The notes: a model not told the origin generated them from the sequence alone. Numbered from the stretch's first letter, positions 18,552-27,409 are shown. The stretch: 64,000 nucleotides of DNA from Nostoc sp. XA010 (GCF_020829625.1 NZ_JAIVFX010000011.1:1-64000), one strand, 5' to 3'. Translations and numbers: made by a program.

Positions 18552-19457
18552 TCAACCTTTTGAAAAAGCAGTAGCAAATTCTTTTGCGAAATCTGTCAGC
18601 TTTACTTTTCCCATAAGCTTTGGTCTATTGCGGTAATAATCTTCGTACATTACACCGCTAAATTTGCTTACATTTATTTCCACAAAACCTTTGGCAGTTT
18701 GCGGGTTCATTCCTGCTGCTAATAAACCATCTAGGAATTGTTCGTCAGGAATTACCAACCATTTCAAATCAGGTTTTCCGATTGCTTCACCCAGAATTTT
18801 TGCCACTTCATTTGGCGAAACTTCATCGCTTGCTATGTAATGAATTTCTCTGCCGTCAAAAGGTTTTTCAATTTCTTCAGCAATAGTAGCCGCAATGTCT
18901 AAAGGTGAAACCCAAGGTTCTTTTTCATCACCACCATAGTTGGAAACGATTACGTTTTTTGTTTTTATGGTTTGTATAAAGGGAAACATGGTGGTGTAAA
19001 AACCAACAGGGCGCATAAATTTAATGGAAACATCGTTTGGCAATTGTTTCAAAATGTTTTCTACATTGTAATGCATAGCAATAAGACCAGTGCCTTTATC
19101 ACTATGAGCGCCAATACTGCTGAGATGAACTACACGCTTTACGCCAGACTGTTGAATGGCTTGTTTGTAATTATTGCCAATCTTGGTAATACCAGCTACG
19201 ACATCAACATTTTGGTCAAAGAAACTGTCAGACGCAAGCGTTTCCATAACATAAACTACATCTGCACCTTTGAAAGTCTCTGATAGAAAATCAGCGTCTT
19301 CAATTGTGCCGATAGCGGCTTTTGCACCAATGGACTCAATGTCTTTTTGTCTTTCGGCTTTGCTGCTGATAACCATAACCGAATGACCTTTTTGCACTAA
19401 CTCTTCTGTTAGTGGTTTGCTAATGTTCCCTAACGAACCTGTTACTACAACTTTCAT
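18552..19457 (-). CDS. NmrA-like NAD(P)-binding oxidoreductase
   Basis: A 301-residue atypical short-chain dehydrogenase of the NmrA/quinone-oxidoreductase-like type. It starts MKVVVTGSLGNISKPLTEEL, the Rossmann GxxGxxx motif directly at the N-terminus, with VVHLSSIGAHS and the FMRPVGFYTTMF block further on and a PWVSPLDIAATIAEEI segment. ATG at 19457 is preferred over the frame extension to 19490. The gene lies wholly inside the mobile element at 18153-19593. It is lysine-rich, low in GC and has no GCGATCGC octamer, which suggests acquisition, perhaps from Bacteroidota, though this is inference. The substrate is unknown; such proteins act as redox sensors or reductases. Confidence 0.88.
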   Translation of the reverse strand: MKVVVTGSLGNISKPLTEELVQKGHSVMVISSKAERQKDIESIGAKAAIGTIEDADFLSETFKGADVVYVMETLASDSFFDQNVDVVAGITKIGNNYKQAIQQSGVKRVVHLSSIGAHSDKGTGLIAMHYNVENILKQLPNDVSIKFMRPVGFYTTMFPFIQTIKTKNVIVSNYGGDEKEPWVSPLDIAATIAEEIEKPFDGREIHYIASDEVSPNEVAKILGEAIGKPDLKWLVIPDEQFLDGLLAAGMNPQTAKGFVEINVSKFSGVMYEDYYRNRPKLMGKVKLTDFAKEFATAFSKG

Positions 19458-19593
19458 ATATATGGTTCTTGTTTGCCGATGTTTTGTCAATCAAATACAG
19501 TATAATATAGCAAAAATTAGATAGCGAAGAATCCTAAAACGACCAAATATCGTATTGCATATTATGGTTAATTTGTACGGTACGTAAGTCCTA

Positions 19594-19797
19594 GTAGGGG
19601 AAACGCCTAATTGTAGCGCGGCGATAAGTTTCATGAACAATCTGGTATGTGCTGGGGTGACGCTGAATTAAATTCAGGCAGGCATCAATACAGCGTAGGA
19701 ACTCAGCGCCTAACCAAAATTAGCGCCCCTCGTACCAGTCATAAGCTTCAATAATGTCTAGTTCTGCGGCTATAAGGATAGTTAAGTTTCTAGCCAT
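19594..19797 (-). pseudogene. relE: RelE/ParE-type toxin, 5' part with internal stop
   Basis: The frame starts at an ATG at 19795-19797 that overlaps the end of the antitoxin gene. It reads MARNLTILIAAELDIIEAYD, then WYEGR, a TAA at 19720-19722, then LGAEFLRCIDACLNLIQRHP and RRATIRRFPY. This is the first two-thirds of a RelE/ParE-type ribonuclease or gyrase toxin. The stop at codon 26 would already kill it, and the 1441-bp element interrupts it after RRFPY. Restored, the protein would be about 99 residues, normal for the family. Confidence 0.88.
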
Positions 19798-20011
19798 GCC
19801 GTTGAGAGATTCTGGCTTTTACATCTTCCCAACTGCTACCAATGGCTGGGTTTTGTTGATATTGGGCTTTGCGACGGGCTAGCTCTTGTTTCTGCCAATC
19901 TAAAACTGGGAGTGCTGCTGGTGTAGCGGCAATCTCATCTTATAAATCTTCTACCAGTTGAACTTTTTCCGCTCTCGAAAGACTAGAGAGTTCGGGAAAT
20001 ACTGGGTTCAT
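19790..20011 (-). pseudogene. Addiction-module antitoxin with internal stop
   Basis: The frame from the ATG at 20009-20011 reads MNPVFPELSSLSRAEKVQLV, EDL, a TAA at 19940-19942, then DEIAATPAALPVLDWQKQEL and ends WEDVKARISQRHG. This is the layout of the short helical antitoxins of the 'unstable antitoxin' family that precede RelE/ParE toxins; at the stop, relatives carry tryptophan (EDLWDEI). The stop codon of the antitoxin overlaps the toxin gene start, confirming the old operon. Both genes are dead. Confidence 0.85.
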
Positions 20012-20127
20012 GGTTTTCTGTGATTTTATTCACCTTCATTATTACACCCTGAAACCGCTATATCTATAACAACATTTCTAATAACTGGAATTTAGCTTGG
20101 ATGAATTTTAGTTATTTCGTTTTGACT

Positions 20128-21348
20128 TCAACCTGTCTGTGCTTCAGTATGACCGTTGCGAATAGACCATGCTAGTTCTAAAAGTTGAGTCCAGCGCTTT
20201 TGTAACTGTTTGGGGGTGCATTTGATGGTTTTAGCGATCGCAACGTCATTTTCCCGTGCAGTTTTTAACTTTAATATTTGCTGTTGCTGTTCTGTTAGTT
20301 GATTCACAAAGATTTCCCACTGCTGGGAAGATAAACCCAATTTTTGCTCTAAACCCGCACCTAACCATTGATGTACCAATTGCCAATGGTGTTGTTTGGC
20401 AAACTTTTCTACGTGATATTTAAACCGTTGTTGGAGATAATCGCGCTGACGGCTAGTTAAACCGAGAATTTGGTCAATTTCTGGGGCTGAGAGGTCTTGA
20501 AGTTTCAAACTGAGGTAGTTCATACAGTCAGATTGACCTTGAGAATCCAGGTATTTCATCAATTCAGTGATGACGCGATCGCGTTCTGATTCTTCGGATG
20601 GATCAAAATTAGTTTGGGCAATCATTTGCGATCGCAACTGCTGCACCGCCGAGTTACGCTGGTAAGATTCCGCTTCTTCACCCTTAGCAGACTCTACCGC
20701 CATTTCAATATCCACGGTAGTTTCTTGCGGCTGACGACGAGCAAAGCCTTGGGCCCGCAAGATAATCAATTGCTGATTTGCACCACCAGGTAAATTGATC
20801 CGACGTTTGGCATACTGCTCTGTAAAGGCCATATATTCAGCTAATTGCAGCTGAGTACGCGGCGTGTGATCGTTAGGTAGTTCGTTTTCTCTACGGAAAG
20901 CTTTGATAGCTTCGATATAAAATGCTTGTAAAAAATCTTCAATCAGGCTGTAACGAGCCTCAAAACCCAACTCAGAGCCGGATATAGTTACATGACGGTA
21001 AACCATAGCACCCAAATTGCTATGTAATTCCACGCGCCCTTGTTTTGAACCTAGTTGGTAGTAACGTAAGCATTTGTGCATCCGATGCCTTCCCAAGGTA
21101 ATCTGCCAGGATTTGATTTCCCCAGATGTTTGGATACGGGAGCTTTTATCGCAAATGCGTTCTACTTCTACGGCTATGCGGTTTGCTAAAGCTTCTACGC
21201 ACCTCGGTGCTGCTTTCACTTGCGCTTGCATTTCCTGACACAGCAATTCAATCAAGGTTTCGCTGCTGCTGTCTGAAAATTCTTCAGTCGAAAGGTGATT
21301 ATCAAAAATGGGTGTAGAGTTTGGTAGATTAACGACGTTAGATTTCAT
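20128..21348 (-). CDS. HetZ-family regulator (HetZ-related protein)
   Basis: A 406-residue protein resembling HetZ, a DNA-binding regulator of early heterocyst differentiation. Typical segments are VERICDKSSRIQTSGEIKSW, LGRHRMHKCLRYYQLGSKQG, then DFLQAFYIEAIKAFRRENEL and LAEYMAFTEQYAKRRINLPG. The C-terminal third has sigma-region-4-like helix-turn-helix patterns (LSAPEIDQILGLTSRQRDYL). The N-terminal 30 residues are polar and low in complexity. patU, which normally follows hetZ, is absent from the neighbourhood, so this is more likely one of the hetZ paralogues than hetZ itself. It supports a heterocyst-forming or related filamentous host. Confidence 0.75.
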   Translation of the reverse strand: MKSNVVNLPNSTPIFDNHLSTEEFSDSSSETLIELLCQEMQAQVKAAPRCVEALANRIAVEVERICDKSSRIQTSGEIKSWQITLGRHRMHKCLRYYQLGSKQGRVELHSNLGAMVYRHVTISGSELGFEARYSLIEDFLQAFYIEAIKAFRRENELPNDHTPRTQLQLAEYMAFTEQYAKRRINLPGGANQQLIILRAQGFARRQPQETTVDIEMAVESAKGEEAESYQRNSAVQQLRSQMIAQTNFDPSEESERDRVITELMKYLDSQGQSDCMNYLSLKLQDLSAPEIDQILGLTSRQRDYLQQRFKYHVEKFAKQHHWQLVHQWLGAGLEQKLGLSSQQWEIFVNQLTEQQQQILKLKTARENDVAIAKTIKCTPKQLQKRWTQLLELAWSIRNGHTEAQTG

Positions 21349-21852
21349 GACTTTTCCAGTAGTATTGCACCGTAATTACAACGCAGAGACAGCAATCAAG
21401 GCCGGTCTTGGCTTACGAATCTTTAGGCATTTATCCATCAAGGCTTGCCGCATGTAATGCTCACATCTAAAGCTCATATATAAAACTGTAGGAAATACGA
21501 GAGAGTTACAGTTATGGAAATGTGTCGGTTTTTTCACAAGCTACCACATTGACGCTGGGACACAAGTACCCGCCATTTTCTCAAAGTTGTCAAATCCCTT
21601 GCTGTACCAACTGTTGCTACCATCCTGTTATTGCATCTGTGCCCGTTGTAGACATAGCCTTAAAATATGACAATTTAAAAACTGGAGTCGCTTTTATCAC
21701 AATTTCCGAAACGGAGAGGTGCGCCTGTGAAGTAGGGGCTGGGGACTAGGGACTGGGGATTGGGAAGATGAGTATGTGGATTCATACCCCAACCAAATCT
21801 TAAAAGAATTTTTTCCCCAGTAGCCAATACCCAATCCCCAGTCCCGGAATTC
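21349..21852. other. Intergenic region
   Basis: This 504-bp stretch lies between the divergent HetZ-related gene and the end of the Sua5/YciO-like gene. It includes GGGGACTAGGGACTGGGGAT-type heptamer repeats at about 21739-21765 with inverted copies near 21820-21845. A 75-codon frame at 21522-21749 is cysteine-rich but runs into these repeats and is not called. Confidence 0.5.
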
Positions 21853-22512
21853 TTATACCCATGCTGCTGCTGCTTCCCAACCTAAACCCCTCCGTATAAT
21901 TGCTGCTTCGTCTCCAGTCATATCCAAAATAGTAGATACTTCATAAGTAGGTTCTTCACCAGTGTCTACAATTATGTCTACCAATTTATCCAAACGGTCA
22001 AATAGCTCTACCCGCGACTGAACAGTTTCTGGATCTATCCGAATCATGCCATTATCTGCTTCATCTGGTGGCAGATGTGCTGAAGTTGAAATAATCGGAT
22101 TGCCCAAGGCTGCCAGCAACTCCAAACACACAGTATGGTTTGGTACTCTAATTCCAGTAGTTTTCCGCTTGGGGCTTTGCACCAATCGCGGTACTAATTT
22201 AGTTGCTGGGAGCAAAAACGTGTATGGCCCTGGAATCAGGCGTTTCATAATTCGATAGGCTGTGTCACTTACGAAGGCATAAGTAGCCACATTTGAAAGC
22301 GAGGGACATAAAAATGTCAGTGGTTTATCATTTGCTAGCTGTTTAATTTGCCGCACTCGTTCTACCGCCGACTTGGCATTCAAATCACAACCGATCGCAT
22401 AGACTGTATCAGTAGGGTAAAGCATGACTGCGCCACTAGAAAGCGCCGACTTTATTTCCTCTATTCGGCGAACTTGAGGATTATCCGGATGAACTGGGAA
22501 AATTTTTGCCAT
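21853..22512 (-). CDS. Sua5/YciO/YrdC family protein (threonylcarbamoyl-AMP synthase-like)
   Basis: A 219-residue protein starting MAKIFPVHPDNPQVRRIEEI at the ATG at 22510-22512; the in-frame upstream stretch to 22575 is proline-rich repeat sequence. It has the substrate motif LYPTDTVYAIGCDL, the KPLTFLCPSLSNVATYAFVS block and the STSAHLPPDEAD segment of the YrdC fold. Members make threonylcarbamoyl-AMP for the t6A modification of tRNA; YciO-type paralogues have an uncertain role. The sequence spacing is closer to the YciO type, so the activity is not certain. It is divergent from larC. Confidence 0.85.
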   Translation of the reverse strand: MAKIFPVHPDNPQVRRIEEIKSALSSGAVMLYPTDTVYAIGCDLNAKSAVERVRQIKQLANDKPLTFLCPSLSNVATYAFVSDTAYRIMKRLIPGPYTFLLPATKLVPRLVQSPKRKTTGIRVPNHTVCLELLAALGNPIISTSAHLPPDEADNGMIRIDPETVQSRVELFDRLDKLVDIIVDTGEEPTYEVSTILDMTGDEAAIIRRGLGWEAAAAWV

Positions 22513-22616
22513 AACAGGGGGAGTGGGGAGTGGGGGCAGGGGCAGGGGGAGCAGAGGAGAAAAATTAATAACCAATGCCCAATGACTAATTACTAATGAC
22601 TAATGACTAATTTATT

Positions 22617-23909
22617 ATGAATAAAATTGCTTATCTTCAATGTCCGACAGGAATTTCTGGTGATATGTGCCTGGGTACTTTGGTAAGTTTGGGTGTTCCT
22701 GTGGAGTATTTAATTGAAAAACTCAATGGGTTGGGTATTGAACAGGAATATCACTTAAGGGCGGAATTTGTCCAACGGAATGGTCAGCAGGCGACTAAAG
22801 TCCATGTGGATTTAGTACACGATCGCCACCACCACCACGACCACGACCACGATCGCGAACACAGTCATGATCACACACGGCACTTGCCAGAAATAGAGCA
22901 GATGATTATCAAAGCGGGGTTGCCATTACGGCCAGAAGCTTGGAGTTTGGCGGTATTCCGACAGCTAGCAGTCGCAGAAGGGGCGGTGCATGGCATTTCT
23001 CCTGAAAAAGTTCATTTTCATGAGGTGGGTGCTGTAGATGCGATCGTAGATATTGTGGGTACTTGTCTGGGGTTAGATTGGTTGGGGATTGAGAGCAATG
23101 AGGAAGGATGGCCCCTACTTTACTGCTCGGCGTTCCCGACTGGTGGCGGCACTGTTCGGGCTGCACATGGTCAGATGACAGTACCAGTACCAGCAGTATT
23201 AAAGCTGTGGGAAATGCGGGGTTGTCCAGTTTATAGTAATGGGATTGATAGAGAACTGGTGACACCAACAGGAGCTGCGATCGCTACTACTTTGGCAAGA
23301 GATTTTGGTTCACCACCTGCGATCGCTATCAAGCAGATAGGATTGGGAGCAGGAACCATAAATTTACCCATTCCTAATATTTTACGTCTTTGGGTGGGTG
23401 AAAGTGCAAGTTTACAGTCAAATTTCAGCGATTTTGAAGATACTAGCTCAAATTTAGAAACGATATCAGTACTAGAAACTCAAATTGATGATTTAAATCC
23501 ACAAGCGATCAGCTATGTGTTTGAGGCGTTGTTTGCGGCTGGTGCAGTGGATGTTTTTACCCAAGCGATCGGTATGAAAAAGTCCCGTCCAGGGATTTTG
23601 CTGACTGTGATTTGTCATCCAGAAAATTTACTCAGTTGTGAAACGGTTATATTCCGCGAAACCACTACTTTGGGTATTCGACGAACAACTCAGCAACGCG
23701 CCATTTTACAACGGGAAATTCAACAAGTGGAAATTGAATATGGTCAAGTGCGCGTCAAGGTAGCATGGAAAGGGCAATCACCAGAAAAAGTTATTGCAAA
23801 TGTGCAGCCAGAATATGAAGATTGTGCAGACTTAGCCCGAAAACATAATATTCCCTGGCGCGAAATTCAACGGTTGGCGCTACAGCGTTGGTATTTAGCC
23901 AATGGCTGA
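22617..23909 (+). CDS. larC: LarC, nickel pincer cofactor biosynthesis
   Basis: A 430-residue protein of the LarC (DUF111) family, which inserts nickel into the pincer nucleotide cofactor of lactate racemase-type enzymes. It begins MNKIAYLQCPTGISGDMCLG, the family N-terminus, and has a histidine/aspartate-rich stretch at about residues 68-90 (DRHHHHDHDHDREHSHDH) that probably holds nickel. Further marks are VHFHEVGAVDAIVDIVG and SAFPTGGGTVRAAHGQMTVP. The normal C-terminal part with QIDDLNPQ and the MKKSRPG segment is present. No larB, larE or larA is in the window. The start is preceded by TAATGACTAATGAC heptamer repeats. Confidence 0.93.
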   Translation: MNKIAYLQCPTGISGDMCLGTLVSLGVPVEYLIEKLNGLGIEQEYHLRAEFVQRNGQQATKVHVDLVHDRHHHHDHDHDREHSHDHTRHLPEIEQMIIKAGLPLRPEAWSLAVFRQLAVAEGAVHGISPEKVHFHEVGAVDAIVDIVGTCLGLDWLGIESNEEGWPLLYCSAFPTGGGTVRAAHGQMTVPVPAVLKLWEMRGCPVYSNGIDRELVTPTGAAIATTLARDFGSPPAIAIKQIGLGAGTINLPIPNILRLWVGESASLQSNFSDFEDTSSNLETISVLETQIDDLNPQAISYVFEALFAAGAVDVFTQAIGMKKSRPGILLTVICHPENLLSCETVIFRETTTLGIRRTTQQRAILQREIQQVEIEYGQVRVKVAWKGQSPEKVIANVQPEYEDCADLARKHNIPWREIQRLALQRWYLANG

Positions 23910-24196
23910 TACAAATTCTTCGTTCCTCGTCGGAGACTGGGAATGGCATTTTAAAGGCTTTGTCGTTAACCACATTTTTGTAACAGTCAAAGTGTCGCGC
24001 TCACCCAATACGGTTCGGATAAGCAGGGGAGGCAGAGGAGGAAAAAGAGTTATTGTTCAGTAGTTCTTCTCTCCCCCTGCAACGCCAGCCTGCCTCAACC
24101 AAGAAATTTCCGTGCCTTCAATTTTCATACTTTGGGCAATGAAAAACTTTATCTTCAATGGAAATTGGAATATTCAGGAGCGAGAAAATTCACACT
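23910..24196. other. Intergenic region
   Basis: This 287-bp stretch between larC and the small zinc-ribbon-like gene has G-rich repeat sequence at about 24023-24040 and no recognisable gene. Confidence 0.45.
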
Positions 24197-24361
24197 TTAA
24201 TAGTCATTGTCAGCCACACAAATGCCTTTACATTTAATACCGTTCGTAGCGGTGCGCTGACAATGAGGACATAAAACTTTTTCGTTTTCTGTTTCTTGAT
24301 TTGTCTTTAAATTAGTACTTGGCTGTAATTTTTCTTTTTCGGTGTCGATTTCTAGAGTCAT
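24197..24361 (-). CDS. Small CxxC...CxxxC protein, probable zinc ribbon
   Basis: A 54-residue frame, MTLEIDTEKEKLQPSTNLKT, with a polar N-terminus and a C-terminal cysteine cluster: VLCPHCQRTATNGIKCKGIC then VADNDY-stop. The four cysteines (CPHC and CKGIC) suit binding one zinc. Similar short proteins ending GICVADxDY occur in other cyanobacteria as I recall, which together with the cysteine spacing argues that it is real. The gene starts 13 bp after the nnr stop on the same strand, so it is probably the last gene of that transcript. The function is unknown. Confidence 0.6.
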   Translation of the reverse strand: MTLEIDTEKEKLQPSTNLKTNQETENEKVLCPHCQRTATNGIKCKGICVADNDY

Positions 24362-24374
24362 AGTTAAAAGCTGT

Positions 24375-25964
24375 TTAATTACTTAGAACTTTTATCAAAT
24401 ATTGTGTCAATGTAAACGCATCTACACCCAATTCAGTACGCTCTTGGGCGGCTATTATACCCGCTTGCGAATGCCACCATGCAGCAGTTGCCACAATATC
24501 TTCTACGGCAATCTGCTTCGTTGCTGCTTGCGCCAACAATCCACCCAGTAGCCCAGTTAACACGTCACCGCTACCGCCACGCGCTAAGGCGGGTGTGCTT
24601 TCAGGAATGATCCAAACAGCACCTTGAGGGTTTGCGATCGCAGTTCTCGCCCCTTTCAACAATACTATCGCCTCACTTTGGGCTGCTGCTTCCCGTACTG
24701 CTTGTACCCTGTCATGTTTGGCATCGGGGACATCAGGAAACAATCGTTGGAATTCGCCAGTGTGGGGTGTGAGTACGGTTACAGCAAGACGTTTTTTTAA
24801 TGTGGCGATCGCTCCCATTTGTGCCAAGATATTTAAACCATCGGCATCGAGAATTAGAGGGCGTTCGCTTTCTATGACTTCTTGCACAATGGGAGTAGCA
24901 TCTCGTGTTAAACCGGGGCCACAAGCGATGGCATTAAAAGAACTCAGATCGGTTTTTTCTGGTAATTGTAATTGAGCAATCGCTCCAGTTTCCGTCTCTG
25001 GACAACCGACAATTAGCGCTTCTGGCAAATGTGACACCAAAAGAGATTTCAGCGATTCGGGTACAGCGATCGAAAGCATCCCCACACCACTAGCCCTAGC
25101 ACCCAAACCAGTTAAAATTGCTCCACCTGCATAGCGCCGCGAACCACAAATCAACAATAAATGTCCTTCCTTATATTTGTGGGTGACTGGTGGACGAGGT
25201 AGGGGTAAATTAGCAAGTACCGTTGCTGGTGTAATACGTTTAATTCTGGGTGCATCTTTTAGAACAGCTTCCACATCAGCTAAAGGAATATCGAAATCGA
25301 TTAACTCAGCTTTGCCGAGATATTCTAATGCCTGATCTTGGAAGAAAGCTAGTTTCCATAAACCCAAGCAAAAAGTGTGAGTGGCGCGAATGGCAGTTCC
25401 TAATACTTCGCCTGTATCAGTGTGTAAGCCTGAAGGTATATCAATACTATAAATCGGCGCAGGCAATTGATTTAACTGATTAATTGCAGAGGCGATGGGA
25501 TCAGTAAGGTTTCTTTCTAAACCAAATCCAAACAAGCCATCAATTAACAAATCAGAATTTGGCAGTTGCTCAATTGTTTGATAAATTGGAATGCCCAAAC
25601 TCTGAGCATACTGTAAGTGCTGCGAAGTTAATTCTTTGAGCTTAGAGAAAGGAGAATAAATCCAAACCTCATACCCGCGAAAGTGTAATTCACGGGCTAC
25701 TACTAAAGCATCCCCGCCATTATGACCCGGGCCGACAAGAATTCCAACACGAGATCCCCCCGCCTGCGGCGAGTTTGAAAGGATGTAGCCCTGCTTTTTA
25801 AGGGGGGTTGGGGGGATCTCTTGAATGCGACGGGCAATTAATCCCGCCACCTTTTCCATTAAAGCTACTACAGGCATTCCTGCTGCAAAGATCCGATCTT
25901 CAATATCGCGCATCTGCACAGCAGTCACTACCACTTGCGAAATTTCTTCTTGCCTATTCTGCAT
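24375..25964 (-). CDS. nnr: Bifunctional NAD(P)H-hydrate epimerase/dehydratase
   Basis: A 529-residue fusion that repairs damaged NADHX and NADPHX. The N-terminal YjeF_N domain (about 1-235) epimerises; it holds VGILVGPGHNGGDALVVARE and LLIDGLFGFGLERNL. The C-terminal carbohydrate-kinase-like domain (about 250-525) is the ADP/ATP-dependent dehydratase, with LLICGSRRYAGGAILTGLGA, LTPHTGEFQRLF and the nucleotide-site ARGGSGDVLTGLLGGLLAQ. An insertion at about residues 49-71 (IPPTPLKKQGYILSNSPQAG) comes from a palindromic DNA element at 25751-25820 and seems to sit in a loop ahead of GILVGPGHNGG. Apart from that the protein is complete. Confidence 0.95.
   Translation of the reverse strand: MQNRQEEISQVVVTAVQMRDIEDRIFAAGMPVVALMEKVAGLIARRIQEIPPTPLKKQGYILSNSPQAGGSRVGILVGPGHNGGDALVVARELHFRGYEVWIYSPFSKLKELTSQHLQYAQSLGIPIYQTIEQLPNSDLLIDGLFGFGLERNLTDPIASAINQLNQLPAPIYSIDIPSGLHTDTGEVLGTAIRATHTFCLGLWKLAFFQDQALEYLGKAELIDFDIPLADVEAVLKDAPRIKRITPATVLANLPLPRPPVTHKYKEGHLLLICGSRRYAGGAILTGLGARASGVGMLSIAVPESLKSLLVSHLPEALIVGCPETETGAIAQLQLPEKTDLSSFNAIACGPGLTRDATPIVQEVIESERPLILDADGLNILAQMGAIATLKKRLAVTVLTPHTGEFQRLFPDVPDAKHDRVQAVREAAAQSEAIVLLKGARTAIANPQGAVWIIPESTPALARGGSGDVLTGLLGGLLAQAATKQIAVEDIVATAAWWHSQAGIIAAQERTELGVDAFTLTQYLIKVLSN
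25751..25820. repeat. 70-bp palindromic element inside nnr
   Basis: The arms GAGATCCCCC (25751-25760) and GGGGGATCTC (25811-25820) are perfect 10-bp inverted repeats. A second member with the same GATCCCCCC ends is at 35236-35326. This copy is translated, adding about 23 residues to the epimerase domain without breaking the frame. Confidence 0.75.
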
Positions 25965-26203
25965 CAGTTTTAAGTCCTGTTAGCGGTAGCTGGGCCTGAA
26001 GCCAGTGCTGAGTTATCAGTTTTGGGGTAACTGAAACTTTAGCAGATTTCATACAAATGAACTACCTGCTTAATGCTGACATCGCGGGAATCTTTGTGTT
26101 ACAACTTGGCAGACAATTTAATCATGCGTTGGAGTGGGTGAATCAGATTTTGGGAATAATCCTCATAGTGTTTGAAAGCATCGTTTTGGTTGGGCTTCAC
26201 GCT

Positions 26204-27409
26204 ATGAGAGCGCGATTTATAAGAAAAAAGCAGATTTTTGGCTATTTATCTATTGCATTTTGCTGCATTATGTGGATTTGTTTGGCATTAATTCCAGTCC
26301 ACGCAACCTCCACAGGTTCTATTGATAATTTGCGACAACAGCAGCAACAAATGAACCAGCAGCGTCAGAGTGTGGTTAACGATCGCGATCGCTTAACAAA
26401 TCTCCAACAAGAGGCCCAAAAACACCTCACTGGTTTAAAACAAAATCTACAAACTACAGATAACTACATTCAAGAGAGCGAATCACGATTACAACTCGCT
26501 ACCCAACGCCTCCAGCAGTTGGAAACTGATTTAGCAGTAGCGCAACGTTCTTATGAGGAGCGGCAAATAGCAACAGTAGCACGATTGCGTTATCTCCAGC
26601 GATCGCCTGCATCTGTTGGATGGGCAGTTTTGCTCGAAAGTGAAAATATCAGCGACTTTTTCAGCCGTCGTCATCAGTTGAAGTTAGTCTATCAGGCAGA
26701 CGAACAAATTTTGGTAAAACTCAACCAACAAGCACTCCTGATAAATAAACAAAAAACGGACGTAGAACAGCAAAAAAACGAAATTGCCTTGATTCGTGAG
26801 CAATTGTTAGCACAAAAATCCGATTATCAAAACCAGGCGGAGTCACAATCGGAATTGATTCAACGTCTTAATAGCGATCGCCTAGCATTGGAAGCGGCGC
26901 AAAACCAGCTAGAGAGGGAATCCAAAAATCTGGAAGTCTTAATTCAACAAAAGGTAGCAGAAGCTAGAGCAACAGAGGAAGCGCAAGCAAAAACCAACAG
27001 TCGCACCAGTGTGATTATTCGGGGAACTGGTGTAATGGCATATCCTAGCGATGCTTCTACTAGCAGTCCCTTCGGCTGGCGAATGCACCCAATCCTTGGC
27101 TATCGTCGCTTTCATGCCGGGTTGGATTTTGCCGCTAGCTATGGTAGTAAAATTCGGGCAGCCGATTCGGGCAGAGTAATTTTTGCTGGGTGGTATGGTG
27201 GTTATGGCAGAGCAGCAATTATCAACCACGGCAATGGTATGACTACACTCTACGGACATACCAGCGAGTTGTATGTTTCCGAAGGACAAGCAGTCGAACG
27301 CGGACAAGCGATCGCTGCTGTCGGTTCCACAGGTTTCTCAACTGGCCCCCACCTCCACTTTGAAGTCCGCCGCAATGGTACACCGGTAGACCCAGCTAAT
27401 TATCTTTGA
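26204..27409 (+). CDS. M23 family murein peptidase with coiled coil (EnvC/NlpD-like)
   Basis: About 401 residues. A signal peptide (MRARFIRKKQIFGYLSIAFC, then a hydrophobic run ending PVHA) is followed by a long coiled coil (about 40-265) rich in glutamine and leucine, then an M23/LytM zinc-peptidase domain: FHAGLDFAASYGSKIRAADS (His-x-x-x-Asp) and GPHLHFEVR (HxH). Such proteins cut peptidoglycan cross-links or activate amidases during cell division. An in-frame ATG at 26057 would add 49 residues with another hydrophobic stretch; the start at 26204 gives a cleaner signal peptide and is preferred. Divergent from nnr. Confidence 0.9.
   Translation: MRARFIRKKQIFGYLSIAFCCIMWICLALIPVHATSTGSIDNLRQQQQQMNQQRQSVVNDRDRLTNLQQEAQKHLTGLKQNLQTTDNYIQESESRLQLATQRLQQLETDLAVAQRSYEERQIATVARLRYLQRSPASVGWAVLLESENISDFFSRRHQLKLVYQADEQILVKLNQQALLINKQKTDVEQQKNEIALIREQLLAQKSDYQNQAESQSELIQRLNSDRLALEAAQNQLERESKNLEVLIQQKVAEARATEEAQAKTNSRTSVIIRGTGVMAYPSDASTSSPFGWRMHPILGYRRFHAGLDFAASYGSKIRAADSGRVIFAGWYGGYGRAAIINHGNGMTTLYGHTSELYVSEGQAVERGQAIAAVGSTGFSTGPHLHFEVRRNGTPVDPANYL

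Larger units (their letters stand above)
18153..19593. mobile_element. 1441-bp element with passenger gene, inserted in a toxin gene
   Basis: The element begins TAGGACTTAGCATTGACA and ends CGTACGTAAGTCCTA-like, so the termini are short inverted repeats (TAGGACTTA plus G or CG). It is flanked by a 5-bp direct repeat GTAGG and splits a RelE-type toxin. There is no transposase gene inside; the only clear gene is the NmrA-like oxidoreductase at 18552-19457. A third, inverted copy of the end (TGTCAATGCGTAAGTCCTA) lies internally at 18397-18415, so the left 263 bp resembles a MITE in itself. The structure fits a mobile insertion cassette moved in trans by an insertion sequence with the same ends. 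The boundaries are supported by the exact repair of the host frame. Confidence 0.85.

Noticed and set aside
21522-21749. 75-codon cysteine-rich plus frame
   Set aside because: It ends in G-rich heptamer repeats and has no recognisable cysteine spacing.
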